DNA of 17,964 nt. Source: CALKZN01 sp964633815. Its GTDB lineage: Bacteria > Pseudomonadota > Gammaproteobacteria > Arenicellales > Arenicellaceae. The stretch lies in contig CAZWHW010000033.1 in the NCBI GenBank assembly GCA_964633815.1, positions 1-17,964 on the forward strand, in the 5' to 3' direction. Positions 1 through 6,838 of this stretch are shown in pieces. Position 1 is the stretch's first letter. Each line of letters starts with the position of its first letter. Both the position numbers and the translations under genes were made by a program. The notes below the pieces were generated by a model. The model had not been told where the DNA came from, did not search any database, and saw nothing but the letters and a program-made list of their open reading frames with translations.

Positions 1-55
1 TCGTGAAGGCGGTCGTACAGTTGGCGCAGGCGTTGTTGCTAAAATCACTGCATAA
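1..55 (+). CDS. tuf: Elongation factor Tu, 3' end only (partial)
   Basis: The frame starting at base 2 reads REGGRTVGAGVVAKITA followed by TAA at 53-55. This is the characteristic EF-Tu C-terminus (E. coli ends REGGRTVGAGVVAKVLS), part of beta-barrel domain 3, which contacts aminoacyl-tRNA and EF-Ts. EF-Tu is the GTPase that delivers aminoacyl-tRNA to the ribosomal A site. Only 17 residues are inside the window, so the start and the GTP-binding domain lie to the left. It sits 45 nt before rpsJ with no terminator between them, which suggests that the str operon (rpsL-rpsG-fusA-tuf, inferred) reads through into the S10 operon. A second tuf copy elsewhere in the genome is common but cannot be judged here. 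Confidence 0.95.
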   Translation, partial: REGGRTVGAGVVAKITA

Positions 56-100
56 GCTGAAAAAATTATAGTAAACGTAACAGAGAGATAGGTAACACCT

Positions 101-418
101 ATGAGCGTAGAAAATCAAAAGATCCGCATTCGTCTGAAAGCTTTCGATCATCGTATGATTGATCGTTCAGCAGCAGAGATTGTGGCTACTGCAAAACGAA
201 CAGGTGCAGTTGTGAAAGGTCCAATTCCTTTACCAACACGCATTGAAAAATTGACCTTGCTTCGTTCACCACATGTGAACAAAAAAGCACGTGATCAGTT
301 TGAGATTCGTACGCATAAACGTATTGTCGACATCGTCGAACCAACTGACAAAACTGTAGACGCGCTGATGCGTCTTGATTTGGCAGCTGGCGTTGATGTT
401 GAGATCAAGGTTAATTAG
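101..418 (+). CDS. rpsJ: 30S ribosomal protein S10 (NusE)
   Basis: S10 of the 30S head, 105 aa against 103 in E. coli; the two extra residues are at the N-terminus (MSVENQ before KIRIRLKAFDHR). The family blocks KIRIRLKAFDHR, GPIPLPTR, SPHVNK and DIVEPTDKTVDALMRLDL are all present. The long loop between the middle strands (about residues 45-70) is the part that reaches into the head. In known bacteria S10 also acts as NusE, binding NusB in rRNA antitermination and contacting NusG to couple transcription and translation. A purine-rich GAGAGATAGG at 83-92 lies at ribosome-binding distance from the ATG. It is the first gene of the S10 operon, 12 nt before rplC. It has no long leader of its own, unlike E. 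coli. Confidence 0.98.
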   Translation: MSVENQKIRIRLKAFDHRMIDRSAAEIVATAKRTGAVVKGPIPLPTRIEKLTLLRSPHVNKKARDQFEIRTHKRIVDIVEPTDKTVDALMRLDLAAGVDVEIKVN

Positions 419-430
419 TAGGGTAGCGAC

Positions 431-1081
431 ATGTCATTAGGTCTAGTAGGTCAAAAAGTTGGTATGACGCGAGTCTTCAAAGAAGATGGTCGTTCAGTAC
501 CAGTGACTGTTTTGCAAGTTGAGCCAAATCGTGTCACACAGGTGAAAACTGTGGCAACAGACGGTTACGATGCAGTTCAAGTCACGATTGGTGAGCGCCG
601 TGCTTCACGCGTTACAAAAGCGATGGCTGGTCATTATGCGAAAGCAAAAGTAGCGCCAGGCGTTGGTTTATGGGAATTCCGTGCTGAAGCAGGTGAAATT
701 GAAGTTGGTTCTGAAATTAATATTGATGTTTTCGCTGAAGGCGAAAAAGTTGATGTTCAGGGTACGACTATTGGTAAAGGTTTTGCTGGTGTAATGAAGC
801 GCTACAATTTTGGTGGTTTGCGTGCAACTCACGGTGTTTCTATTTCACATCGTTCAGCAGGTTCAATTGGTCAGTGTCAAGATCCTGGTCGTGTTTTCAA
901 AGGCAAAAAGATGGCGGGCCACATGGGTAATGTGAAGCGCACTCAACAAGGTCTTGAAGTAGTCCGTGTTGATAACGAACGTAACCTGATTTTAGTAAAA
1001 GGTTCAGTGCCTGGTTCTAAAGGTGGCAACGTTGTTATTAAACCTTCTATCAAAGCGAAAAAAAGTAAAGGTGAAGGCTAA
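431..1081 (+). CDS. rplC: 50S ribosomal protein L3
   Basis: Early-assembling large-subunit protein that binds the 3' end of 23S rRNA and sends a loop toward the peptidyl transferase centre. It has 216 aa (E. coli 209), beginning LGLVGQKVGMTRVF and containing the loop block GSIGQ-C-QDPGRVFKGKKMAG at about residues 144-163. This block holds the Gln (Q150 here) at the position that PrmB methylates in E. coli L3. The C-terminal SIKAKKSKGEG is a few residues longer and more basic than in E. coli. AGGG at 420-423 provides the ribosome-binding site. The stop TAA shares its last base with the ATG of rplD (TAATG), so translational coupling is expected. Confidence 0.98.
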   Translation: MSLGLVGQKVGMTRVFKEDGRSVPVTVLQVEPNRVTQVKTVATDGYDAVQVTIGERRASRVTKAMAGHYAKAKVAPGVGLWEFRAEAGEIEVGSEINIDVFAEGEKVDVQGTTIGKGFAGVMKRYNFGGLRATHGVSISHRSAGSIGQCQDPGRVFKGKKMAGHMGNVKRTQQGLEVVRVDNERNLILVKGSVPGSKGGNVVIKPSIKAKKSKGEG

Positions 1082-1671
1082 TGGCGATTAAGAAAGTAAA
1101 AGCGGAAGGCCCAGTATTTGGTGCTGACTATAATGAAGCATTGGTTCATCAAGCAGTTGTTGCTTATCAAGCAAATTCTCGTCAAGGTACACGCGCGCAA
1201 AAGAATCGTTCTGCTGTGAGTGGTGGTGGCGCTAAGCCTTTCCGTCAAAAAGGAACAGGTCGAGCTCGTGCAGGTACGACTCGTGGTCCAATTTGGCGTA
1301 GTGGTGGACGTGCATTTCCAAATATGCCGAATGAGAATTTCAAACAAAAAATGAATCGTAAAGCACATCGTGCGGCGATGCGTTCACTTTTTGCAGAATT
1401 AGCTCGTCAAGAGCGTTTGTTGGTTTCTGATGACATTAAAGTTAAAGAACCGAAAACTAAAGAGCTTAAAAGCACTTTGGATAAACTTAATTTGGAAGAT
1501 GTTTTGATCGTTACACATGATGTTGACGAGAACTTGCTGCTAGCACAACGTAATTTGTATAACGTTGGTTTGTTGGAAGTATCTGAAATTGATCCTGTAC
1601 GTTTAATTGGTTTTGAAAATGTGGTGTTAACTTCTGAAGCAGCTAAGCAAATTGAGGAGAAACTACAATGA
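1081..1671 (+). CDS. rplD: 50S ribosomal protein L4
   Basis: L4, 196 aa (E. coli 201), has a globular domain on the subunit surface and an extended loop lining the exit tunnel. The loop is visible at about residues 40-80 as KNRSAVSGGGAKPFRQKGTG then RARAGTTRGPIW. This is the constriction segment where macrolide-resistance changes map in other bacteria, and nothing unusual is seen here. In E. coli L4 represses its own operon through the S10 leader, but that leader is absent from this window, so autoregulation would need another site. It overlaps rplC by 1 nt and rplW by 4 nt (ATGA), an arrangement typical of coupled translation. Confidence 0.98.
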   Translation: MAIKKVKAEGPVFGADYNEALVHQAVVAYQANSRQGTRAQKNRSAVSGGGAKPFRQKGTGRARAGTTRGPIWRSGGRAFPNMPNENFKQKMNRKAHRAAMRSLFAELARQERLLVSDDIKVKEPKTKELKSTLDKLNLEDVLIVTHDVDENLLLAQRNLYNVGLLEVSEIDPVRLIGFENVVLTSEAAKQIEEKLQ

Positions 1672-1970
1672 AAGACGCAAGTTTATATAAAGTCCTAGTC
1701 GCTCCAGTGGTAACAGAGAAAACAGCTGTTATTTCTGAAGAGATCGGACAGATTGTTTTTCGTGTTGTGCCAAGTGCAACAAAAGCAGAAGTTAAAGCAG
1801 CAGTAGAGCTGGCTTTTCCTGAAGCGGAAGTTTCGCAGGTTCGAATTTTGAATCAAAAAGGCAAAACAAAACGTTTTGGTCGTTCGTTCGGTAGACGTAA
1901 TGACACCAAAAAAGCATATGTTCGCTTAAAAGAAGGTACTGAGATCGATTTCTCTGCCTTCCAAGCTTAA
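1668..1970 (+). CDS. rplW: 50S ribosomal protein L23
   Basis: L23, 100 aa exactly as in E. coli, sits at the mouth of the exit tunnel and docks trigger factor and SRP. The N-terminal LYKVLVAPVVTEKTAV matches the family. E17 corresponds to the E. coli Glu18 needed for trigger-factor binding. The GRSFGRRNDTKKAYVRLKEG block near the C-terminus is the rRNA-binding end of the fold. GAGGAGA at 1654-1660, inside the last codons of rplD, is its ribosome-binding site, and the ATG overlaps the rplD stop. A 51-nt gap with no clear hairpin separates it from rplB. Confidence 0.98.
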   Translation: MKDASLYKVLVAPVVTEKTAVISEEIGQIVFRVVPSATKAEVKAAVELAFPEAEVSQVRILNQKGKTKRFGRSFGRRNDTKKAYVRLKEGTEIDFSAFQA

Positions 1971-2021
1971 GCATAGCGAATTTATTTAATAGATAAGAAT
2001 TTTTAAGAGAAGAGAAATACT

Positions 2022-2852
2022 ATGGCATTGGTAACTTTAAAGCCTACTTCTCCGGGTCGTCGCGGTACGGTTCGTGTTGTTAATCCTGAGCTACATAAGG
2101 GTGAGCCACACAAAGCTTTGTTAGAAAGCAAAAGTACTCGCACAAATGGAAGAAATAACGTAGGTCGCATCACTGTCCGTCACCGTGGTGGTGGTCATAA
2201 GCGTAAATATCGTGTTATTGATTTCAAACGCAACAGCAAGGATGGTATCCCTGCAAAAGTTGAGCGTTTGGAATATGACCCGAACCGCAGCGCGAACATC
2301 GCTTTAATCTGTTATGCAGACGGCGAACGTGCGTATATTTTGGCTCCGAAAGGTTTGAGTGCAGGCGATACAGTGCAAACTGGTATCGAGGCGCCGATCA
2401 AGCCTGGTAATGCGTTGCCATTGAAAAATATTCCTGTGGGTTCAGTCATTCATAACGTTGAAATGAAGCCTGGCAAAGGCGGTCAGCTTGCTCGTAGTGC
2501 TGGCACATCAATCCAATATATCGGTCGTGAAGGTCGTTATGCGCAAATTCGTTTGCGTTCAGGTGAGATGCGCAAAGTCTTGCTTGAATGTCGTGCGACA
2601 TTGGGTGAGGTGGGTAACTCTGAACATTCATTACGTAAACTAGGTAAAGCAGGCGCTAAGCGCTGGCGTGGTGTTCGTCCAACCGTTCGCGGTGTGGCAA
2701 TGAACCCAGTTGATCACCCACACGGTGGTGGTGAAGGCCGTACTTCAGGTGGCCGTCATCCATGTACTCCTTGGGGTGTGCCTACTAAAGGATATCGAAC
2801 TCGCCGCAATAAGCGCAGCGATCACTTGATCATCCGTCGTCGTAAGAAATAA
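2022..2852 (+). CDS. rplB: 50S ribosomal protein L2
   Basis: L2, 276 aa (E. coli 273), is one of the most conserved 50S proteins and is needed for subunit association and peptidyl transferase assembly. Visible blocks are GRNNVGRITVRHRGGGHKR (about 44-62), the SH3-like middle domain, and MNPVDHPHGGGEGR starting at residue 227. H232 corresponds to the essential E. coli His229. The protein ends in the basic tail HLIIRRRKK. The purine run AGAGAAGAGA just upstream supports this start. Position and neighbours (rplW before, rpsS 16 nt after) are canonical for the S10 operon. Confidence 0.98.
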   Translation: MALVTLKPTSPGRRGTVRVVNPELHKGEPHKALLESKSTRTNGRNNVGRITVRHRGGGHKRKYRVIDFKRNSKDGIPAKVERLEYDPNRSANIALICYADGERAYILAPKGLSAGDTVQTGIEAPIKPGNALPLKNIPVGSVIHNVEMKPGKGGQLARSAGTSIQYIGREGRYAQIRLRSGEMRKVLLECRATLGEVGNSEHSLRKLGKAGAKRWRGVRPTVRGVAMNPVDHPHGGGEGRTSGGRHPCTPWGVPTKGYRTRRNKRSDHLIIRRRKK

Positions 2853-2868
2853 TTAGGAGAGGACTCAG

Positions 2869-3141
2869 ATGCCACGTTCCGTAAAAAAAGGTCCTTTTGT
2901 AGATCATCATCTATGGACCAAAGTAGAGGCAGCTCAAGCCGCGAATGACCGTAAGCCAATTAAAACTTGGTCACGTCGCAGCATGATTTTGCCAGAATTT
3001 GTTGGGTTGACAATTGCCGTACATAACGGTCGTCAACACGTTCCAATTTTGATCAGTGAAAACATGGTTGGTCACAAGTTAGGTGAATTTGCACCAACTC
3101 GTACTTTTAGAAGCCATATCGCTGATAAAAAAGCCCGCTAA
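2869..3141 (+). CDS. rpsS: 30S ribosomal protein S19
   Basis: S19, 90 aa (E. coli 92), forms with S13 the top of the 30S head and contributes to inter-subunit bridge B1a and to the A-site tRNA environment. The start MPRSVKKGPFVDHHL and the block WSRRSMILPEFVGLTIAVHN are diagnostic. The C-terminal GHKLGEFAPTRTFRSH is intact, while the extreme tail (IADKKAR) is shorter than in E. coli. A strong AGGAGAGG at 2855-2862 precedes the ATG. It lies 16 nt after rplB and 16 nt before rplV. Confidence 0.98.
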   Translation: MPRSVKKGPFVDHHLWTKVEAAQAANDRKPIKTWSRRSMILPEFVGLTIAVHNGRQHVPILISENMVGHKLGEFAPTRTFRSHIADKKAR

Positions 3142-3157
3142 GAGAGGAGTAATAGCT

Positions 3158-3502
3158 ATGCAAGTACAAGCAGTTACAAAGAATCTCCGCATTTCTGCAC
3201 AGAAAATGCGTTTAGCAGCGAACAAAATCCGCGGTAAGTCTGTTGCTCAGGCACTTGAGATTTTGACTTTTGCTGAAACTAAATCAGCAAAATTAGCATT
3301 GAAAACATTAGAATCAGCGATTGCCAATGCTGAAAACAATGAAGGCGCCGATATCGACGACCTAGTTGTTTCAGAGTGCTATGTTGATGAAGGTGCGACT
3401 ATGCGTCGTATGCGTGCCCGCGCTAAAGGTCGAGGCAACGCAATCTTGAAACGTAGCAGCCACATTACTGTGAAGCTGTCTGATGAAGTTGGAGGCCAAT
3501 AG
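3158..3502 (+). CDS. rplV: 50S ribosomal protein L22
   Basis: L22, 114 aa (E. coli 110), binds all six 23S domains and lines the exit tunnel with a long beta-hairpin, seen here at about residues 78-98 (DEGATMRRMRARAKGRGNA). The globular core carries SAQKMRLAANKIRGKSV and ESAIANAENNEGADIDDL. The start chosen is the ATG at 3158, preceded by GAGAGGAG at 3142-3149 and just after the rpsS stop. An in-frame ATG at 3083 would place 25 spurious residues inside rpsS and is rejected. It ends 2 nt before rpsC, whose GGAGG ribosome-binding site is embedded in the last L22 codons. Confidence 0.98.
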   Translation: MQVQAVTKNLRISAQKMRLAANKIRGKSVAQALEILTFAETKSAKLALKTLESAIANAENNEGADIDDLVVSECYVDEGATMRRMRARAKGRGNAILKRSSHITVKLSDEVGGQ

Positions 3503-3504
3503 TC

Positions 3505-4182
3505 ATGGGTCAAAAAGTACAACCAAATGGTATGCGCCTAGGCGTGATTCGCGAGCATAACGCAAAGTGGTATGCGAGCAATCAGAACTACTCAGTAAAC
3601 TTGGTGCAAGACCTCAAGATTCGTGAATATCTTGATGGAAAATTGAAAAATGCTGCTGTCAGTGAAGTTGCTATTGAGCGTCCTGCGCAAAATGTAAATG
3701 TTACTATCCATACAGCGCGTCCTGGTATTGTTATCGGTAAGAAGGGTGAAGATATTGATAAATTGCGTAATGCATTGTCAGATATCACTGGTGTCCGTGT
3801 TGACGTTTCTGTTGAAGAAGTACGTAAACCTGAAACTGATTCATCGTTAGTTGCTGATGGTATTGCTCAACAACTTGAGAAACGTGTCATGTTTCGTCGT
3901 GCGATGAAACGTGCGGTTCAATCTGCGATGCGTGCAGGTGCTAAGGGTGTCAAAATTATGGTAAGTGGGCGTTTGAATGGTGCTGAAATTGCTCGTTCAG
4001 AATGGTACCGTGAAGGTCGTGTTCCACTTCATACATTACGTGCTGATATTGATTATGGTACGGCTGAAGCCTTAACGACATACGGCATTATTGGTATTAA
4101 AGTTTGGATTTTCAAAGGCGAAGTTTTCCCTGAAGTGAAAACTGAAGCTGAAGAATCACCAGTAACTGAAACACAGTCATAA
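3505..4182 (+). CDS. rpsC: 30S ribosomal protein S3
   Basis: S3, 225 aa (E. coli 233), lies at the mRNA entry channel of the 30S head and helps unwind incoming mRNA together with S4 and S5. The order is: N-terminal MGQKVQPNGMRLGV, a type II KH domain with the GxxG loop GKKG at residues 78-81, then the C-terminal domain with the basic block EKRVMFRRAMKRAVQSAMRAG and SGRLNGAEIARSEW. The C-terminal tail (about 208-225, EVKTEAEESPVTETQS) is acidic and low-complexity, as is common for S3. The gene is nearly contiguous with rplV (2 nt) and 11 nt from rplP. Confidence 0.98.
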   Translation: MGQKVQPNGMRLGVIREHNAKWYASNQNYSVNLVQDLKIREYLDGKLKNAAVSEVAIERPAQNVNVTIHTARPGIVIGKKGEDIDKLRNALSDITGVRVDVSVEEVRKPETDSSLVADGIAQQLEKRVMFRRAMKRAVQSAMRAGAKGVKIMVSGRLNGAEIARSEWYREGRVPLHTLRADIDYGTAEALTTYGIIGIKVWIFKGEVFPEVKTEAEESPVTETQS

Positions 4183-4193
4183 GGTGGTGAATT

Positions 4194-4604
4194 ATGTTAT
4201 TACCTAAGCGTACTAAATACAGAAAAATGCATAAAGGCCGTAACCGTGGTCTAGCAACAACTGGCAACAAAGTCAGTTTTGGTGAATTCGGTTTAAAAGC
4301 GACCGGCCGTGGCCGTATGACTGCACGTCAAATTGAAGCCGCACGTCGTACAATCACTCGTCACATTAAGCGTGGTGGTCGCGTTTGGATTCGAGTTTTC
4401 CCAGACAAGCCTATTACTAAAAAGCCTCTAGAGGTTCGAATGGGTAAAGGTAAAGGTAGTGTTGAATACTGGGTGATGGAAGTCAAACCAGGTCAAATGC
4501 TATATGAATTACAAGGTGTTTCTGAAGAGCTTGCGCGTGAAGCGTTTAAACTAGCTGCTGCGAAATTGCCTTTTAAGACGACGTTTGCAAAACGTGGTCT
4601 GTAG
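4194..4604 (+). CDS. rplP: 50S ribosomal protein L16
   Basis: L16, 136 aa as in E. coli, organises the A-site side of the large subunit and is needed late in 50S assembly. MLLPKRTKYRKMHKGRNRGL, the RQIEAARR block and the C-terminal LAREAFKLAAAKLPFKTTF are characteristic. Arg82 in PLEVRMGKGKG aligns with E. coli Arg81, the residue hydroxylated by the oxygenase RoxA/YcfD in some gammaproteobacteria; whether this organism has that enzyme cannot be seen. AAGGTGGTGA directly after the rpsC stop acts as ribosome-binding site. Confidence 0.98.
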   Translation: MLLPKRTKYRKMHKGRNRGLATTGNKVSFGEFGLKATGRGRMTARQIEAARRTITRHIKRGGRVWIRVFPDKPITKKPLEVRMGKGKGSVEYWVMEVKPGQMLYELQGVSEELAREAFKLAAAKLPFKTTFAKRGL

Positions 4605-4623
4605 ATAAAGAGAGGCAAGAATC

Positions 4624-4848
4624 ATGGCAAAAAGTAAGAAGTCAGAATCTCGTATCGCTGAATTGCGCGGCAAAGATGCTGAGCAATTAAATGTTGAATT
4701 GACAGCTCTTCGTCAAGAAGAGTTCAATTTGCGTATGCAGCGTGCTACGGGCCAACTTGAGAATAGTGCTCGTTTCAGTCAGATCCGTAAGGACTGCGCG
4801 CGCATTTTGACGCTCTTAAATGAGCAAGCGCGTGAAGCGAAAGCATAA
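4624..4848 (+). CDS. rpmC: 50S ribosomal protein L29
   Basis: L29 is a two-helix protein beside L23 at the tunnel exit that contributes to nascent-chain factor docking. At 74 aa it is longer than the 63-aa E. coli protein: about nine extra N-terminal residues (MAKSKKSESR) precede the conserved AELRGKDAEQLN, and the C-terminal AREAKA is slightly extended. The core EEFNLRMQRATGQLEN is unambiguous. The start is the only ATG available upstream of the conserved core and has AGAGAGG at the right distance (around 4609-4615), so the extension looks real and not mis-annotated. It is followed 21 nt later by rpsQ. Confidence 0.97.
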   Translation: MAKSKKSESRIAELRGKDAEQLNVELTALRQEEFNLRMQRATGQLENSARFSQIRKDCARILTLLNEQAREAKA

Positions 4849-4869
4849 TTGGTGGTTGAAATAGATATT

Positions 4870-5136
4870 ATGAATACAGCAACTGAAAAAAATACAGCTC
4901 GTACTGAAGAAGGAAAAGTTGTTAGCAATAAAGCTGACAAGACGATTTCTGTTTTAGTAGAGCGTAAAGTAAAGCATCCTTTGTATGGCAAAGTTATTCG
5001 CCGTTCTACAAAGTTCTTGGCACATGACGAGAACAATGAGTGTGGTGAAGGTGATACTGTCTCTATTGAAGAGTGTCGTCCATTGTCAAAAAATAAAACT
5101 TGGCGTCTAGTCAAAGTTATTACTAAAGCCGTTTAG
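4870..5136 (+). CDS. rpsQ: 30S ribosomal protein S17
   Basis: S17, 88 aa from this start (E. coli 84), is a primary 16S rRNA binder with an OB fold, important in early 30S body assembly. Family blocks are GKVVSNKADKTISVLVERK, HPLYGKVIRRSTKFLAHDE and GDTVSIEECRPLSKNKTWRL. The ATG at 4870 is chosen: GGTGG at 4851-4855 lies upstream, with a rather long spacing of about 14 nt. A TTG at 4849 and a GTG at 4852 are in frame but would start on top of or right beside the rpmC stop with no ribosome-binding site of their own. It is the last gene of the S10 group, 50 nt before rplN, with no terminator between. Confidence 0.95.
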   Translation: MNTATEKNTARTEEGKVVSNKADKTISVLVERKVKHPLYGKVIRRSTKFLAHDENNECGEGDTVSIEECRPLSKNKTWRLVKVITKAV

Positions 5137-5186
5137 TTTAGTAGTGGTTTAGTTTTAATAGTGATTAGAGACAGGAGAATAGAACA

Positions 5187-5555
5187 ATGATTCAAATGCA
5201 AAGTAGATTAGATGTTGCCGATAACAGCGGTGCAAAACGTCTAATGTGTATTAAGGTTTTGGGTGGTTCAAAACGCCGCTATGCAGGCATCGGTGATGTC
5301 ATTAAAGTAAGTGTTAAAGAAGCCATGCCAAATTCAAAAGTAAAAAAAGGCGATGTGTATAACGCTTTGGTAGTGCGCACTCGTAAAGGTGTTCGTCGCC
5401 AAGACGGTTCAGTGATTCGCTTTGATGGCAATGCGGCTGTACTGCTTAATGCAACGCTACAGCCAATTGGCACACGTATTTTTGGCCCAGTAACTCGTGA
5501 GTTACGGGGTGAAAAATTCATGAAGATTGTTTCCCTAGCTCCGGAAGTACTATAA
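5187..5555 (+). CDS. rplN: 50S ribosomal protein L14
   Basis: L14, 122 aa as in E. coli, is a five-stranded barrel at the subunit interface (bridge B8) that contacts L19 and is the binding platform for the silencing factor RsfS. The start MIQMQSRLDVADNSGAKR, the KVLGGSKRRYAGIGD block and the C-terminus FMKIVSLAPEVL match the family almost residue for residue. A clear CAGGAGAA ribosome-binding site precedes the ATG. It opens the spc gene group. Its final codons form the 5' arm of a strong hairpin that spans the stop codon (see the separate entry at 5535-5570). Confidence 0.98.
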   Translation: MIQMQSRLDVADNSGAKRLMCIKVLGGSKRRYAGIGDVIKVSVKEAMPNSKVKKGDVYNALVVRTRKGVRRQDGSVIRFDGNAAVLLNATLQPIGTRIFGPVTRELRGEKFMKIVSLAPEVL

Positions 5556-5570
5556 GTACTTCCCAGCTAG
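5535..5570 (+). promoter_or_regulatory. 15-bp hairpin spanning the rplN stop codon
   Basis: CTAGCT (5535-5540) pairs with AGCTAG (5565-5570), and GGAAGTACT (5543-5551) pairs with AGTACTTCC (5555-5563). The two stems are separated by a small CC/C internal loop and closed by a three-base ATA loop. All 15 pairs are Watson-Crick. The rplN stop TAA (5553-5555) sits at the apex. No T-tract follows (next bases ATAGCAAAAATAAAGG), so it is not a conventional intrinsic terminator. The rplX ribosome-binding site AAAGG (5582-5586) lies outside it. The structure is seen directly; a role in RNA processing, mRNA stability or coupling of L14 and L24 translation is inference. Confidence 0.7.
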
Positions 5571-5595
5571 ATAGCAAAAATAAAGGTATCGAATA

Positions 5596-5910
5596 ATGAA
5601 TAAAATTCGTAAAGGTGATTCAGTTATTGTGTTAACTGGACGTGATAAAGGCAAGACTGGCGACGTATTGAAAGTGTTGTCAAATGATCGTGCCTTGGTT
5701 AATGGTGTTAACTTGGTGAAGAAACACACTAAGGCTAATCCAATGACTGGTGCAACAGGCGGTATCGTTGAACAAGAAGCTTCGATCCATATTTCAAACA
5801 TTGCGATCTTTAATTCCAAGACGAATAAGGCTGATAAAGTCGGTATTCAGGTCAAAGATGGAAAAAAAGTGCGTGTTTTTAAATCTGACGCTAGCAAAAT
5901 CGACGCATAG
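5596..5910 (+). CDS. rplX: 50S ribosomal protein L24
   Basis: L24, 104 aa as in E. coli, is one of the two assembly-initiator proteins of the 50S subunit and binds the 5' end of 23S rRNA near the tunnel exit. The KOW motif is plain at about residues 5-30 (KGDSVIVLTGRDKGKTGDV), followed by NLVKKHTKANPMTGATGGI and EASIHISNIAIFN. The ATG at 5596 has AAAGG at 5582-5586. The upstream gap contains the rplN-stop hairpin; the 47-nt gap downstream leads to rplE. In E. coli the rplX-rplE junction carries the S8 operator that represses the spc operon, but I could not recognise that structure here. Confidence 0.98.
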   Translation: MNKIRKGDSVIVLTGRDKGKTGDVLKVLSNDRALVNGVNLVKKHTKANPMTGATGGIVEQEASIHISNIAIFNSKTNKADKVGIQVKDGKKVRVFKSDASKIDA

Positions 5911-5957
5911 TCGTATACTGCGCGCCCTAGACAAGTTTTTTTAAAGGTAAAGTCAAA

Positions 5958-6506
5958 ATGACAACTAGATTGCAAGAATATTACGTAAAGAATGTAGTTC
6001 CTAAATTGCAAGAACAGTTTAATTACAAAAGTGCTATGGAAATCCCTCGCATTACTATGATCTCATTGAATATGGGTTTAGGTGAGGCAATTGGTAATAA
6101 AGGTGTAATTGAAAATGCTGTTGCTGATATGGAAAAAATTGCAGGCCAAAAGCCTGTTGTAACCAAAGCAAAAAAATCAGTAGCGGGGTTTAAAGTTCGT
6201 GATGGCTGGCCGATTGGTGCGAAAGTTAACCTTCGCCGTGCTCGTATGTATGAATTTTTCGATCGTTTAATTTCAGTATCAATTCCACGTATTCGCGATT
6301 TTCGTGGTTTGAACCCAAAATCGTTCGATGGGCGTGGAAATTATACATTTGGTTTGAAAGAGCAAATTGTATTTCCTGAGATTGATTACGATAAAGTTGA
6401 TGCACTACGTGGTATGGATATTACTATCACTACGACGGCGAAAACTAACGAAGAAGCTGAAGCGCTACTTCGTGCGTTTAACTTCCCATTAAAAACAGCT
6501 GCATAA
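5958..6506 (+). CDS. rplE: 50S ribosomal protein L5
   Basis: L5, 182 aa (E. coli 179), binds 5S rRNA with L18 and forms the central-protuberance bridge B1b to S13. Conserved blocks are TRLQEYYVKNVVPKLQEQF, the MISLNMGLGEA strand, GQKPVVTKAKKSVAGFKVRDG, and IRDFRGLNPKSFDGRGNYTF in the rRNA-binding half. AAAGG at 5943-5947 supports the ATG. In E. coli this start region is the S8 target. Here only a 4-bp GTCA/TGAC pairing flanks the start codon, too weak to claim an operator. Confidence 0.98.
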   Translation: MTTRLQEYYVKNVVPKLQEQFNYKSAMEIPRITMISLNMGLGEAIGNKGVIENAVADMEKIAGQKPVVTKAKKSVAGFKVRDGWPIGAKVNLRRARMYEFFDRLISVSIPRIRDFRGLNPKSFDGRGNYTFGLKEQIVFPEIDYDKVDALRGMDITITTTAKTNEEAEALLRAFNFPLKTAA

Positions 6507-6532
6507 GCAAGTTGTTGGATAAAGGTTAAAAA

Positions 6533-6838
6533 ATGGCTAAAAAATCAATGATTGCTCGCGATACCAAGCGAACAAAATTAAATAAAAAATATCATGCAAA
6601 GCGTTTAGAGCTTAAAGCAACGGTGAGTGACGAAACAATGTCATTTGATCAGCGTTGGGAAGCGATGATTGCATTGCAAAAATTGCCACGTGATGGTTCG
6701 AAAAGTCGACAACGTAATAGGTGTTCAATGACGGGTCGTCCGCATGGTTATTATCGTAAATTCGGTTTATCAAGAAACCGTCTTCGCGAAGTGATCCTTA
6801 AGGGTTACGCTCCTGGTGTTGTTAAGTCTAGCTGGTAG
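6533..6838 (+). CDS. rpsN: 30S ribosomal protein S14 (zinc-independent form)
   Basis: S14, 101 aa as in E. coli, binds the 30S head next to S3 and S10. The sequence is the long zinc-independent (C-minus) type: it lacks the paired CxxC motifs of the 61-aa zinc form and has a single Cys in NRCSMTGRPHGYYRKFGLSR. The C-terminal LREVILKGYAPGVVKSSW is diagnostic. AAAGG lies upstream of the ATG. It is followed by the widest gap inside the spc group (113 nt before rpsH). Confidence 0.98.
   Translation: MAKKSMIARDTKRTKLNKKYHAKRLELKATVSDETMSFDQRWEAMIALQKLPRDGSKSRQRNRCSMTGRPHGYYRKFGLSRNRLREVILKGYAPGVVKSSW

Noticed and set aside
1078..1368. Antisense open frame of 96 codons across rplD
   Set aside because: It is a composition shadow of the opposite strand of a highly conserved gene, with no ribosome-binding site and Thr/Ser/Cys-rich nonsense composition. 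The same applies to the other antisense frames over ribosomal genes.
3083..3157. Longer L22 starting inside rpsS
   Set aside because: The 25 extra residues overlap S19 codons and are not part of L22; the ATG at 3158 has a strong ribosome-binding site.
4849..4869. TTG or GTG start for S17
   Set aside because: No ribosome-binding site precedes them, and the ATG at 4870 gives the family length.
5911..5980. S8 operator at the rplX-rplE junction
   Set aside because: Only a 4-bp GTCA/TGAC pairing is visible around the rplE start; I could not recognise the S8-binding fold and do not claim it.
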